Below are positions 1-10,361 of a DNA stretch of 64,000 nt, one piece after another. Source of the DNA: Thinopyrum elongatum. Lineage: Eukaryota; Streptophyta; Magnoliopsida; Poales; Poaceae. The notes under the pieces were generated by a model that saw only the letters and a list, made by a program, of their open reading frames with translations, was not told the DNA's origin and did not search any database. Where the stretch lies: NCBI GenBank assembly GCA_011799875.1, contig CM022297.1, forward strand, positions 442,543,292 through 442,607,291, read 5' to 3'. A program made the position numbers and the translations under genes. The first letter of the stretch is position 1, and each line of letters begins with the position of its first letter.

Positions 1-2073
1 TTAAATCTTCCAACACCAATGGGAATGGCATATCAAGTGCCGCATGTAGTGAGCCCCTGAAGATACCATTAGTGAAGCAGAACGGCTCATGCTCTACTAA
101 AGGTATTGTGCCACTACCCCTAAAGAATGGCAAGATTGCACCAGGTCTACAGTTCAAGCCGATCCACTTGAAGAATACAGGAACAGAGAAGGTTGCATCA
201 AATGGCAAACCGCACCCCGTTTTGAGAAAGCCAGAAGTTAATGAAGCCACAACACTAGTGGAATCGAATGGATGCGGACCTGGAAAATCTGCAGAACCCC
301 GTGAAGGGTATGCGAATGGTAGTATTTCCTGTGATAAGTTGGACGCTGATTCACAGAGAATGTTGCAAGACACAAATGGAAATGGACATGCAGTTCATTT
401 TGTTGGCCTCCAAGAGACCAGTGGTGCCAAGGCCACGTGTGCTGAAAAACCCCCTGAACAGCCATCTAGTGTTGTTACCTCAACATTGGACAAGAACATT
501 TGTAGTTCAGAAAATCCTAAAAGTTCAGTTTTACACCCTGAAGCATCTGCTGACTCAGTCAAAGCAGTGGTGGCTTCAGCCAAGGACAGTGCATGCTTGA
601 AGCATCATCTTGAAGAAGGAAAGTTTAAGGAAATGTAAGTCTCGAATTGACAGTATTATTGCTTTTCCTATTCGTATTTCTTTCCATGAAACACCGACTG
701 TCCATTCAGTTGCTTTATTCTCCTCTTGTAGTTTTCAGACATTGAACACCTTCATGTTTACGACTTTAGCTTTGATTATTTTGAACTATGCCCGCACCAT
801 CGTTTACTGGTTTACCTTCGGTTATTTTGAACTGAGTCCACACCCATCTAGCTATGAAGATACATTAAACAACAAATATTAGGCTAACATGGTTTGAACA
901 TCGTTGAAATTTGCATTGCAAATGTGCAAGTGGTGTATGTTGTAAACTAAAGCATATAAAACATATGGTTCATGCATGTCTGTTTTCAATAGGAAGTATC
1001 AACTTAAGGATCTAACGTTGCATGAAGCTTTAGACTAGATTCATACATTATTCAAGGATGACATGGATCGGTACTTCGCGAATAATCCCTCAGATATAAG
1101 AATTCATGCATGAAGGCTGTAACACCTTTTGAATATTCGTATCCAGCTGAACCTAATTCAGTGACTGATATGCCAGAGTAACTAAGCTAGCATATCTGCA
1201 CTGCATGCTTCACCATTTTACTATTTTTCTTTATTATCTTTGATGTCTTGGTTTTAATTTGTGTTGTCAGCTGTAGTAATTTCATGATGCTTACTGCCTG
1301 TTTTATTAATTAAAATTTCCAGGCTTGCTGAATCAGCATCTTCTGAGCTTCGGTCGTCTGGTTGGGCGGATGATGTATGTAATTTCATGCGTTCTGCAAA
1401 GAGGCGGTGTATACAGAACACAGGCACGTCTCAAGATAGTGAGGCAATCAGGTGAAGTGTTTTGCTCCAAGTTTTTTCTGCCTCAGCTTTATTTTTCTGT
1501 TGCTTTAAAATATATATTTATATATGGAACTGTTCTTTTGCTCGTGAGATAGAAAGGGGAACTTAATGCTCTGCACACTGCTATTATGGCATTTCGATTT
1601 CTTATTACTCTACTGAGCCATATCCTTGTGCCATTTAGCACTGTGTTGTTGCATTTTAATTACCCTATGCATTTCTTATTACCCTATGCCTTTTCCACTC
1701 ATCAGTTTTTTTTTTCATTTTAATTTTACCACTATAGGTTGCTGTATGCAGCAAATAGGTTGACTTGATACATGACATTTGCTTCTTGAGTTTCTACATT
1801 TTCCTTCAGTTCATTTCTTTATAAGGTCTTTCTTTTTTTAGGACTTTATTTGTAAGGCATCAATATTTTCCACTCTGTGTGATGATCATTACACTCATGG
1901 GTGGTGTGTCCACATCGTCCAATGTATCTAATATTGTGTATATATGCTTTCTCCTGTAATGCAGGAAGCAGCTAATAAGTGATTCTGGAAGAGTATTTAG
2001 GTCCAAAATTCCAGAGTTACTGCGGGAAGATCTGATTCAATCCCTGAGATCATACTTTGAGGATAAATTTTGA
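1..2073 (+). CDS. 3' part of a host gene, C-terminal ~290 residues, three exons
   Basis: The reading frame is open from the left window edge, so the start lies upstream. Exons are 1-634, 1323-1451 and 1965-2073. Introns are GT-AG: donor GTAAGT at 635, acceptor ending 1322, donor GTGAAG at 1452, acceptor GCAG ending 1964. The phases fit across both junctions and the frame ends at TGA 2071-2073. The first exon is low-complexity and rich in Ser, Asn, Lys and Glu. The last two exons encode a compact conserved-looking tail with GWADDVCNFMRSAKRR and a helical end LIQSLRSYFEDKF. I do not recognise the family with confidence; a tail of a plant ubiquitin-specific protease is a guess only. A fragment of exon 1 is duplicated at 8180-8549. 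It is the only host-like multi-exon gene in the window and its visible part has no break. Confidence 0.75.
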
Positions 2074-2740
2074 CTGGATGCTTAAGCTTGTGTGGCCTTG
2101 TTTAAAAGGTACGTAATACACAGTTTACTTATATATTTTCCAACCATTGTAAAGATAACCTTATGAGGGATTTTCTGTGTCATGTGTACATACATTTTTA
2201 TGTTCTGGTAATTCCCCTCATGTTTTTTAAAATCATTATGCTCTTCAATTTCTAATGTAATCTTATGCGTGACAATTTAGGTGCCAGTGGTCTACTGGGA
2301 GCTCCATGCACGGCTGGCTTATTTTTGAGGCGTTTTTGTTCCCTGAGATGAGATGAGGTTGAGCAGTAGAGCGACGTGTAAAGCTTGCCTCCTTTTTGCT
2401 GTTGTCCCCCATGCTATACTGTAGGCTTGAAACCCCACAATCAGCACCCCTTTCTTCGGTTTCTAGCATGTAGCAGCAGACTGTTTCTTATTCCCCCCTC
2501 CCTTTGTACAATTATAAGTGGTAGACCCCTTTGTACAATTATAACTGGTAGATTAGCTCATGAATTTCTTGGGTTTTTACCTGGTCTCAAAATAAACCTG
2601 TTGATGGTTTTAATTATATATATGATCGGTTACTTTCAGCTATCTGGGTGTCATTTTGCGAAACGGCCGATGGATTCCGGATATGATAATGATCTGTCAA
2701 AAGCGTCTGTGAATAGATGTAGACTATTCTCTCTGTAACC
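2074..2740 (+). other. 3' UTR of the host gene, probably with one intron
   Basis: After the stop at 2073 a donor-like AAAAG/GTACGT sits at about 2108 and an acceptor-like TTTAG at about 2280. The 3' UTR may therefore be spliced. An AATAAA signal is at 2591-2596. Short reading frames here look incidental. Confidence 0.4.
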
Positions 2741-2879
2741 TTTTATAAGACTTTTACGACGCTTTTGGTTTGGCAATATTCCACCGTCTTAATCCGATAC
2801 AGCGCTTCACAAAACAGAAAACGAGATATACCGAGTGGAAACGGAAAACGCTCGTCCCGACCTCGCCTCCACCAGAATC

Positions 2880-3200
2880 TCTCCCTTTGCCAGCAACGCC
2901 GGACGGACCTTCCGCTGCGATCAGCAACGCCGGCCAGACCGTCGCCTTCCCCGCCACGAGCAGCAACGCCGGACGGACCTCCTCCTTCTCCGCTGGGATC
3001 AGAAACGCCGGCCAGACCGTCGCCTTCCCGGCCACGAGCAGGAGCAGGAATTTCAGCTGGACCTCCCCCTTCTCCATCGCGAACAGCAACATCGGGACCT
3101 CCCCTTCTCCGTCGGAATAGCAATGCCGGCCAGACCTGCCCCAATCCCCGTCGCGAGCAGACACGGCGGCCAGACCTATCCCTTCTCCTATCTTTTTCAG
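2880..3200 (+). repeat. GC-rich minisatellite, CAACGCCGG core
   Basis: A core CAGCAACGCCGG(A/C)(C/G)(G/A)GACC recurs about seven times with a variable spacer of roughly 25-40 bp. It gives Pro/Arg-rich open frames on several frames of both strands, which is expected of such a repeat and is not evidence of a gene. Confidence 0.65.
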
Positions 3201-3298
3201 GTGCTCTGAATTGGGAAACCAACCCTTGGTTGAACCAAACACATCACGTAATCACCCAATCACCAGACTAATACAGTGCATTCTGATTACAAATCTGA

Positions 3299-4025
3299 GG
3301 GCATCTCCAACAGCCTTTGTATATTTGCACTCACTTGCTATTTTACAAATCTTGGCCAAAAAACCTTCTCCAACAGCCTTTGTATAAGTGGTCCCCCACC
3401 AATTTTTTTTACAAAGCTTGCTATATTTGCATCTACACTTTGCATATTTGCCAAGCCAAAGGCCACTTTGTAAATTTTTAGCAAGCCTCCTAAAGCCTCA
3501 CTTTGTTTCAATGACAGATGGGTCCGTGTACTAGTGTGTGTGCTGCGCGTGCGTTGTGTGTGTGCGTGTGCGCGCGTGTGTACGTGTACGTGTTTTTTTG
3601 TGTACATGTACGCGTGTGTGCTGCATGTGTACGTGTGTGTGTGTGTGCGCGCGCGCGTGTACGTCTGTGTGTACGTGTGTGTGTGTGTGTGTGTGTGTGC
3701 TGCATGTGTACGTGCGTGTGTGTGTGCTGCATGTGTGTACAGTGTACGCGTGTGTGTGCTGTGTGTGTAAGTGTACGTGTACGCGTGTGTGCATGTGTAT
3801 GTGTACGTGAGTTGTGCTAGTATACATATACATGTACGTATGCTAGTGTGCAATGTGTCTATGACAAACTGTCCTCACATGTCATTGTGTGTTTTGTGCA
3901 AATATAGCAATCCAACATACAAAGGCTACCAAAGCAAAAAACATGTTAGCTTTGTAAACCTTCTCTCTCCTCTTGCTATAACAAGATTTTAGCAATCCAA
4001 TATACAAAGGCTATTGGAGATGCTC
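3299..4025. mobile_element. Nested inverted-repeat element carrying the TG microsatellite
   Basis: The left end GGGCATCTCCAACAGCC and the inverted right end GGCTATTGGAGATGCTC pair over about 28 bp, continuing into a CTTTGTATATT stretch. TGA borders both sides (3296-3298 and 4026-4028), a possible 3-bp target duplication. The subterminal TTTGTA/TACAAA words repeat several times. The superfamily is not certain. Confidence 0.55.
3531..3835 (+). repeat. Compound TG/TGTACG microsatellite
   Basis: About 300 bp of alternating purine-pyrimidine sequence, mainly (TG)n broken by CGCGCG, TACG and GCTGCATG words. Every frame is open and encodes Cys/Val or His/Thr runs, so those frames are artefacts. Such sequence can adopt Z-DNA. 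Confidence 0.9.
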
Positions 4026-4094
4026 TGAAATCATTACCTATACTGAACCAAACGCGTCGTTAGAGTCCATGACAGTATAAAAGAATGTTTTATA

Positions 4095-4175
4095 CTCCCT
4101 CCGTAAACTAATATAAGAGCATTTAGAGTATTAAAGTAGTGATCTAAACGCTCTTATATTAGTTTACAGAGGGAG
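4095..4175. mobile_element. Stowaway MITE, 81 bp
   Basis: Begins CTCCCTCCGTAAAC and ends with its inverse GTTTACAGAGGGAG. TA dinucleotides lie at 4093-4094 and 4176-4177. The two halves pair almost along their full length, as is typical of Tc1/mariner-derived Stowaway elements. Confidence 0.9.
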
Positions 4176-4191
4176 TATTAAGTTACAGAGG

Positions 4192-4327
4192 GAGTACAAA
4201 ATAATGTTTGTCCTCATCAGGTCAACAACATACCCAAATACTCTCTCATCACGTCTAGCATCAAGTTAGTGCTAGATACATCTATTTGAGGGTTAAGCTT
4301 GGGACAAGCTTTTCCGGACGGAGGGAG
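4192..4327. mobile_element. Partial Stowaway MITE, right half
   Basis: The right end GGACGGAGGGAG followed by TA is clear, and the preceding GATACATCTATTTGAGGG stretch looks like the right half of a longer Stowaway family. The matching left half is absent or rearranged. The SINE next door inserted just to its right. Confidence 0.5.
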
Positions 4328-4337
4328 TATTTACTTT

Positions 4338-4638
4338 TTTTTAACATAGTACAGATGCAAGCGTTCATATACACGCGCATACACTCACCCCTATGAACGC
4401 ACACACGCACACCCTATCCCTATGAGCACCTGCGAAAGACTGAGCTGTCATATCATCTTGAAATTTACGAAGTCACCGTAGGCACCTCGTCGTCGATGGG
4501 AACGTCTCCTCCCACTGAATGCGCATCGCCGGAAATCCTGAAATAAATTCAGGAATAAATGCGAGCACCAGGACTTAAACCCTAGTGGGCTGAGGATACC
4601 ACAGTCCCTCTAACCAATCCAACCGCAGGTTGGTTCGC
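4338..4638 (-). mobile_element. tRNA-derived SINE with 15-bp target duplication
   Basis: Read on the minus strand, the head contains a box A-like TGGTTAGAGGGA and a box B-like GGTTTAAGTCCTGG, the internal RNA polymerase III promoter of tRNA-type SINEs. The tail is the T run at 4335-4342 on the plus strand. Identical 15-bp direct repeats GGGAGTATTTACTTT flank it at 4323-4337 and 4639-4653. It should depend on LINE machinery in trans. Confidence 0.88.
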
Positions 4639-4865
4639 GGGAGTATTTACTTTCTTCTAGGAGCAGCATGAACATTTAGTGAAAGAAAAAAAACGGTCTG
4701 CATGAACATTTAGGAGCAGCATGACATAATGCATTTCATATTCTGCAGTACACGTCTTTGAAATGTTTTTTGTGTGTGCTCTTTTATATTGCGTGTTTCA
4801 GATGATTGATTACCAGAAGGAATCATACGTGTGGGGACTTGGCTTGGCTTGATAATAATATCTAC

Positions 4866-6092
4866 CTTTTCAATCTGAAATCAACTTGCGGCGGCGGGTT
4901 TCGCGATGGCCGTCGCCGGCGCACGGCGGGGAGCGCGGCGGAGAGGCGGTCCCAGGCCAGATTGCAGCAGCGTGGTGGAGGAGGGTGGCGCGCCGACGCA
5001 GTTGGGGATGACGGCGCGAGCTCCGGGCCATGGTGGTGGCGGCGCTGAGAGGCCCAGGCCAGGAAGGAGTCCATGGCGGGCAGCGGGCGGCCGGCCGCCG
5101 CCGCGGCCTTGGCGCGCGGTGGCGCTGGAGTGGTAGAAGGAGGTGCAGGTCAGATCCGAATCACCCCAGATTCGATCTGGACCTTTGGGGCTGATTTCGC
5201 TGCACGGCAGTCCCCTGGTGCGGGTGAAGGCCGTCATGGTGGATTTGGCTCTTGCACGGCATGGTTGGCTGCTGCGGCTCCTCGTCTGGGTGGATGGTGG
5301 CTGTATGGTCGCGTTCCCTCGGCAGTGTGGGTGAGATAGGACCACGGCTACGCGGCTTCGTTGGCAAGTTGCCGCGGTGACGGCGGTGTGAGGCTTCATG
5401 GATGGCTCTGCCTAATCCTTGGAGGTGTGGAGATGCGTGGCATTACGGATGAAAATCCTGTCCGGTTGTAGCCGGGCCGGTGGCGATGGCGCCCGTGGGT
5501 GTCATTCCCCTCCTTGGAGGCGTCGCGAGTGTGTCGCCATCTCCCTCGCTCCCTTGGTGTTGGCAATTGTCTCCGGGCGAAAGCCTTGATTCGGTGCTGG
5601 ATCGGCACGATGGCGGCGTCTTCGAAGTCGTACCTTTGTTGGGAGCATCGTGCCGGGAGACATGGTCTGGAAGTCCTATGTTGCGCTCCTCCGGTGTTCG
5701 CCGCTGCCCTTGATCGTTCTTCTCCGGCGCAATGTACAGTCATCGTTGGTGATTCCAAGACAGCGCCTTGCTCGGGTCGGATCGAGTCCTGCCATCCTCT
5801 TGCTACCTCCTTTAGGCATTAAGGAGGGATGGTGCGTTGACTAGGGATGCTTGGCGGAAGCTGCTACTCTTCGGTGGTGACCAACGTCGGTCGAGACGCG
5901 ACGAGGTTTTCGATTTTGGGCAGGCTCTTTTACCTTGTAGTTGTGTTGTCGTTGGTGGCTGTCTTTGGACTAGCCGGCTGTGGAGTTGATACTACGCTCG
6001 TTGTTCGCATTGAGTGGTAGTCATCTTATACTTGCAATTCTCTTCTTCTATAAAGCTATGGTACGCAATTTGCGTACTCTCAAAAAAATAAA
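4866..6092 (+). mobile_element. LINE-like retroposon, 5'-truncated or non-autonomous
   Basis: A GC-rich body ends in a grass LINE-type 3' tail (TATAAAGC, then GGTACGC and GCGTACTC words) and an A-rich tract (6081-6093). A short likely target duplication AT(C)TAC lies at about 4859-4864 and 6093-6098. In the paralogous copy B the flanks meet at about 9572 without this insert. Open frames inside (for example 4881-5399 on the minus strand) show no reverse transcriptase or endonuclease motif. Confidence 0.6.
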
Positions 6093-6098
6093 ATCTAC

Positions 6099-6116
6099 TA
6101 TATATATATATATATA
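6099..6116. repeat. (TA)n microsatellite
   Basis: An uninterrupted TA run between the LINE-like tail and the next MITE. Confidence 0.9.
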
Positions 6117-6117
6117 A

Positions 6118-6312
6118 GGGCCTAATGCATTTTTTGAGATTGCCTTTGACTATTGATAAGATTAATATTATATGAGATGTACAATGTGAAAATTATATCA
6201 TTGTAATCTCCTTTCACATACGAATTTGATGGTATGCTTTGTGTAACTTGCATGTCACATATTACTGCTCTAACATGTGGTCAAAGTTAACCTCGAAAAA
6301 CGCAGTAGGCTC
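6118..6312. mobile_element. Small inverted-repeat MITE
   Basis: The left end GGGCCTAATGCATTTTTTGAG pairs with the inverted right end CTCGAAAAACGCAGTAGGCTC. TATATA lies on both sides. The inner CTTTGAC/GTCAAAG words also pair. No coding capacity. Stowaway/mariner-type is likely from the TA-rich flanks. Confidence 0.6.
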
Positions 6313-6960
6313 TATATAGATGGATAGAAAGAGTAGAGGCTTATGTTGCCTGTCAAGTTGCTTTGATTCTGCGCTAGCAATCTATGGCATCTCTCCACTT
6401 AGCATTAGCCATTATGGCTTGATGACAGCGCACGGCTGATCCTTGTACTTGACTTGCAGTCAGTTTTTTTTTCCTTTTCTTTTGCGAGGAAACGTTATTA
6501 TCTTCATTATCCAATAGAAACACAACGCGTATGTTGTGTAGTTTATTGTTCAAAAATCGTAGACACAAGTTGCATCAGTTGCTCGTGTTGAAGCCGTGGG
6601 TGGTGTCGGATGTCAATTGTCAACTGCTGCTTCCCGTGAAAAAAAAACTGCTGCTCCATTTAGTAGTACTTGTTTGACAAGTGGACATCTATCCCCGCAG
6701 CGTCAGATACAACGGCTGAACCAACAGAGGGGAAAAAGAAACTGAGCTCGGTGCAAGGCGTGTTGCGCAGAAGGCCGAAGGATTCAAAGGAACGTGTCAT
6801 CCTGGCGCAGGCGTCGTATGGACGGTCCAGATGAAACCGTACGTCGACGACGTCCAACCACCTCGGGCATTATCGACTGTGTGCGCGCGCGCGCGCGTGT
6901 CAGTGTGTGTGTGTGTGAGGTGGCACGCAGCAAAGCGCAATTCCAACCTGTGCCCTTGCC

Positions 6961-7383
6961 GGCAAAATTTCGTGTTTTGACCATTTTTGTTAACAAATTC
7001 AGGATCTGACCCCTGTTTGAAAATATTTCGGGATCTGACCCTTTTCCTACCGTCAGACCCTTGGCGGCAGGGTATAACAGCCTACCCGCCAAGGGGCTTG
7101 GCGGTAGGGTTCCTGCCTACCGCCAAGGGGTCTGGCGGTAGGCTATTATACCCTACCGCCAAGGGGTCTGGCGGTAGGCCCTGGGCACGCCCTGTGTTGG
7201 AAACTTAGAACTTTTTGACGGTAGGGTGTCCAACCCTACCGTCAAGGGGCATGGCGGTAGGCTATTATACCCTACAGCCAAGGTGCCTGGCGGTAAGAAA
7301 AGGGTCAGATCCCGATTTTTTTTTCCAATGAGGATCAGATCCCAAAATAGTATACGAAAAAGGTCGAAACACGGAATTTAGTC
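6961..7383. mobile_element. Non-autonomous Mutator-type MITE with 9-bp target duplication
   Basis: Long terminal inverted repeats: the left end GGCAAAATTTCGTGTTTTGACC and the inverted right end GGTCGAAACACGGAATTTAGTC pair, and pairing continues through GGGATCTGACCCTTTT on both sides. A 9-bp direct repeat with one mismatch (GCCCTTGCC at 6952-6960, GCCCTTGGC at 7384-7392) matches the Mutator rule. The interior is a run of CTACCGCCA...TGGCGGTAG hairpins. Its terminus resembles the MULE end at 11034, so that family is a plausible source of transposase. Copy B has an empty site near 10170. Confidence 0.85.
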
Positions 7384-7802
7384 GCCCTTGGCACACCTTG
7401 CATGCCTGCCCTGCCCTGCCATGCCAGGGAGGGACGCGCCCGTGTCCTAAAGCGAGCCCGGTCCTAAACAAAAAGATGAAAGCATGACGAGCAGAATCCA
7501 GGAAAAAAAGGCCCTACCCTACCCTACCCTACCGTGGCGCTCACTGCGCGTGCACTGCAGGGTCACCACCGCCCCAAACGATCCTCCAGGATTTTGCCCT
7601 GATCAGCCGAAATCCACTTGCCACTGTGTATGAATCAAACTCGGACAGTGCACCTACCCGCGGAATGTTCGATGCGAAATTCCTGCCCAAGATCGATCTT
7701 TTTTGCCCGGGACCAAAAGGAGAGGAAAAACAAAGTTAGTTTTAAAGTAGTACTGCAAGTTAAATACTACTGTGCTCCTTTTTGTCTCTATCAACGGATG
7801 TA
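7384..7802. other. Spacer without recognised gene
   Basis: Unique-looking sequence with a short CCCTA repeat at 7511-7533. I see no coding or RNA gene in it. Confidence 0.5.
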
Positions 7803-7878
7803 CTCCCTCCGTTCCGATTTACTCGTCGTGGTTTTAGTTTGAACTAAAACCACGACGAGTAAATCGGAACGGAGGGAG
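7803..7878. mobile_element. Stowaway MITE, 76 bp near-perfect hairpin
   Basis: The two halves are inverted copies that meet at AGTTTGAACT. The ends are CTCCCTCCGTTCCG and its inverse. TA flanks lie at 7801-7802 and 7879-7880. The near-perfect arms imply a recent insertion or very strong pairing. Confidence 0.95.
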
Positions 7879-8179
7879 TACTATCTTCTCGCCTGCATTT
7901 GATCTAGAGTTTCCTGCCTGCCTACATTTCCCCCAGTATAATCTAGCGGAGTTTGCTTACGTAGCATTTTATTTGTTTATCTTCTCATCGTGGTGCTGGT
8001 AGGCCTGGCACCCACGAAAGGTAATGGCCAATTCCTCTCCGAAAACTCACAAAACTGAATGAATTATTGAAGAGAGAGCTGCAGCACACCGCCACGATTT
8101 CAGGAAGGTGCAGGGGCTCCACTGCATTTTGTCTTCCCCGAGAGTGCAAGCCGTCCACCTCCACGCCTCCATGCGTACA

Positions 8180-8549
8180 ACACTAACACTAGTGTAATCG
8201 AATGAACAGAGAAGGGTATGCTAATTGTAGTATTTCCTGCGATAAGTTGGACGCTGATTCACAAAGAATGTTGCAAGACACAGATGGAAATGGACGTCCA
8301 GTTCATTTTGCTGGCCTCCAAGAGACCAGTGATGCTAAGACCACCTGTGCTGAGAAATACCCTGAACAGCCAGCCATCTAGTGTTGTTACCTCAACATTG
8401 GACAAGAACATTTGTAGTTCAGAAAATGCTGAAAGCCCAGTTTTACACCATGAAGTACCTGCTGACTTAGTCAAAGCAGTAGTGGCTTCAGCCAAGGACA
8501 GTGCATGCTTGAAGCATCATCATCTTGAAGAAGGAAAGCTTAAGGAAAT
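8180..8549 (+). pseudogene. Duplicated exon 1 fragment of the host gene
   Basis: Matches 249-634 with substitutions, an approximately 30-bp deletion near its start and further small indels that break the frame before about 8370. Residues equivalent to TLDKNICSSEN and KDSACLKHH remain readable. The donor GTAAGTC at 8550 is conserved, and intron 1 sequence follows to about 9245. No downstream exon is present, so it cannot encode the host protein. Confidence 0.85.
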
Positions 8550-8649
8550 GTAAGTCTCGAATTGACAGTACTATTGCTTTTTCCTATATTCGTATTCTTT
8601 CCATGAAACACCTAGTGTCCATTCAATTGCTTTATTCTCCTATTGTGTA

Positions 8650-8970
8650 CTCCCTCCGTTCCTAAATACTCCCTCCGTTCCTAAATATTTGTCTTTCTAG
8701 AGATTTCAACAAGTGACTACATACGGAGCAACATGAGTGAATCTACACTCTAAAATATGTCTATATACATCCGTATGTGGTAGTCCATTTGAAATTTCTA
8801 AAAAGACAAATATTTAGGAACGGAGGGAGTATAAGTCTTTTTAGAGATTTCGATATGGACTACATACGGATGTATATAGACATACTGTAGAGTGTAGATT
8901 CATTCATTTTGCTCCGTATGTAGTCCATATTAGAATCTCTAAAAAGACTTATATTTAGGAACGGAGGGAG
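8650..8970. mobile_element. Stowaway MITE split by a second Stowaway
   Basis: Outer element with ends CTCCCTCCGTTCCTAAA at 8650-8666 and TTTAGGAACGGAGGGAG at 8954-8970. TA flanks lie at 8648-8649 and 8971-8972. Its sequence resumes at 8830 after the inner insertion. It sits in intron 1 homology of copy B at the position equivalent to about 730, where copy A is empty. Confidence 0.93.
8669..8829. mobile_element. Inner Stowaway MITE, 161 bp
   Basis: Ends CTCCCTCCGTTCCTAAATA and its inverse, with TA at 8667-8668 and 8830-8831. It inserted into a TA within the terminal repeat of the outer element, giving two CTCCCTCCGTTCCTAAATA words in tandem at 8650-8687. Confidence 0.93.
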
Positions 8971-9777
8971 TAGTTTTCAGACATTGAACGCCTTCCATCG
9001 TTAACTGGTTTAGCTTTGATTATTTTGAAGTATCATTCTTTGAACATCGTTAAATTGCGTCGCAAATGCGCAATTGGTGCATGTTGCAAACTGAAGCATA
9101 GAAATATATGGTCCATGCATGTCTATTTTCAATACGAAATATCAAAAGGGTCTAACATTTCATGAAGATAGACTAGATTCACACATATTCTAGGATGACA
9201 TGATTTGTACTTTGTGAATATATAAATACCTCGGATATATATTAGGAATTGTTTGTACTAAATGTTTGTTTCTACGTCGTCACTGATCCAATTATCTGCT
9301 GGTTTTGTTTCATCTGAGCAGCATGAACATTTAGTGAAGCAAGAAGCGAGAGGTGCGCATCGTTTGCTATGAATTGCTTTTGTGTTCTGGTATGTGGCGT
9401 TTCTGCCTTGTACGTCTTGGAAGTTGGAAGGTAGGCACACGCCACTTGTCAGGCACAGGGAGGATGCAAACCCGGTCCAAGAAATGTTTTCTGTGTGCTT
9501 GTAGCGTGTTTGGGATGATTACAAGGAATCCTACGTGTGGGAGTGGGACTTGGCTTGAGAACAATATCTATGACTATCCTGGCTGTCGACTTAAGAGTTT
9601 GTTGCTTTGATTATGCACTGGCATCTCTCCACTTGACCATTATAGCCGATGAATTGACAGCGCATCCCTGACTGAACCTTGTACTTGACGTCCAGCCAGC
9701 TCTCCATTATCATCATTGTTATCCAATAAAAACACGCGTATGTTGTACTGACTTTTGTTCATCATGGAAACAATTAA

Positions 9778-9915
9778 AGGCCTGTTCGGATTCCCTCCCC
9801 TCCACAACTCCGCTCCCGGAGCTGGAGGAGCGGCAGTTCAAAATCGCGGAGTCGGAAAGGAGGCGCTCCACAAATCCTCAGATTTCACAGAGCGGGAGGA
9901 TTACCGAACAGCCCC
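9778..9915. mobile_element. Tourist-like MITE, 138 bp
   Basis: Inverted ends AGGCCTGTTCGG and CCGAACAGCCCC, flanked by TAA at 9775-9777 and 9916-9918. TAA/TTA target duplications are typical of PIF/Harbinger MITEs. The homologous site in copy A, near 6570, is empty. Confidence 0.75.
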
Positions 9916-10334
9916 TAAGTTGCAGGTTTTCAAACCCCGAGAGCTGATGGATGTCAACTGCCGCTCCATTTTTCTTTTCATTCAACAAGTCGATATCCAT
10001 CCCCGCGTCCGGTACAACAGCTGAACCAACAGAGAGGAAAAAAAAATGAAATGAAAACCAAGTTGACATCCATCCGGTACAACAGCTGAACCAACAAGTC
10101 GAGCATTATGGAATGTGCGTGCGTGAGCTGGTACGAAGCGAAGCAGCAAGCGCAACCCCAACGCCGACCTGTGTCCCATTGACGATGCATTGCGTACGAG
10201 GGAGGGACGCGTCCGTCCCACCGACCGAGCCGCCGTTGGGTACGGTTGCGCTTTCACGCTACTCCCGCCGCCGATCGAGAGCAGGGGTGCGACGGTTGCC
10301 GTCACGAGTCACGGCACACGCGGCATGGGAAGGC

Positions 10335-10361
10335 CCTCTCTCTCTCTCTCTCTCTCTCTCC
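10335..10361. repeat. (CT)n microsatellite
   Basis: An uninterrupted CT run of about 27 bp. Confidence 0.95.

Larger units (their letters stand above)
2757..4059. mobile_element. Tourist/PIF-Harbinger-like element with TTA target duplication
   Basis: The left end CGACGCTTTTGGTT and the inverted right end AACCAAACGCGTCG form terminal inverted repeats of about 14 bp with one mismatch. TTA flanks both sides (2754-2756 and 4060-4062), the usual target duplication of PIF/Harbinger elements. Inside are a GC-rich minisatellite (2880-3200) and a second nested inverted-repeat element (3299-4025). No transposase is seen, so it is non-autonomous. Confidence 0.6.
249..7440. repeat. Copy A of a diverged segmental duplication
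   Basis: Blocks of this segment recur in the same order at 8180-10215. Exon 1 plus intron 1 (249-1110) match 8180-9245. The stretch around 4660-4865 matches 9310-9570. 6330-6560 matches 9590-9760, and 6590-6960 matches 9920-10180. Copy A holds extra insertions: a Tourist-like element, a SINE, a LINE-like element and MITEs. It also keeps host exons 2 and 3, which copy B lacks. Boundaries are approximate because alignment was by eye. Confidence 0.75.
8180..10215. repeat. Copy B of the segmental duplication
   Basis: Co-linear with copy A (249-7440) but shorter. It lacks everything equivalent to about 1110-4660, including host exons 2-3, the 3' UTR, the Tourist-like element and the SINE. It has its own insertions: nested Stowaways at 8650-8970 and a Tourist-like MITE at 9778-9915. 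Substitutions and small indels are frequent, so the duplication is older than most of the insertions. Confidence 0.75.

Noticed and set aside
2743..3271. Pro/Arg-rich frames up to 168 residues
   Set aside because: Open in several frames of both strands because of a GC-rich minisatellite inside a MITE-like element; no domain or splice support.
3338..3853. Long overlapping frames on both strands encoding Cys/Val or His/Thr runs
   Set aside because: They come from the TG/CA microsatellite, where no frame can contain a stop; composition is not protein-like.
4862..5399. Frames of 70-172 residues in the LINE-like body
   Set aside because: GC-rich, overlapping on both strands, and without endonuclease or reverse transcriptase motifs.
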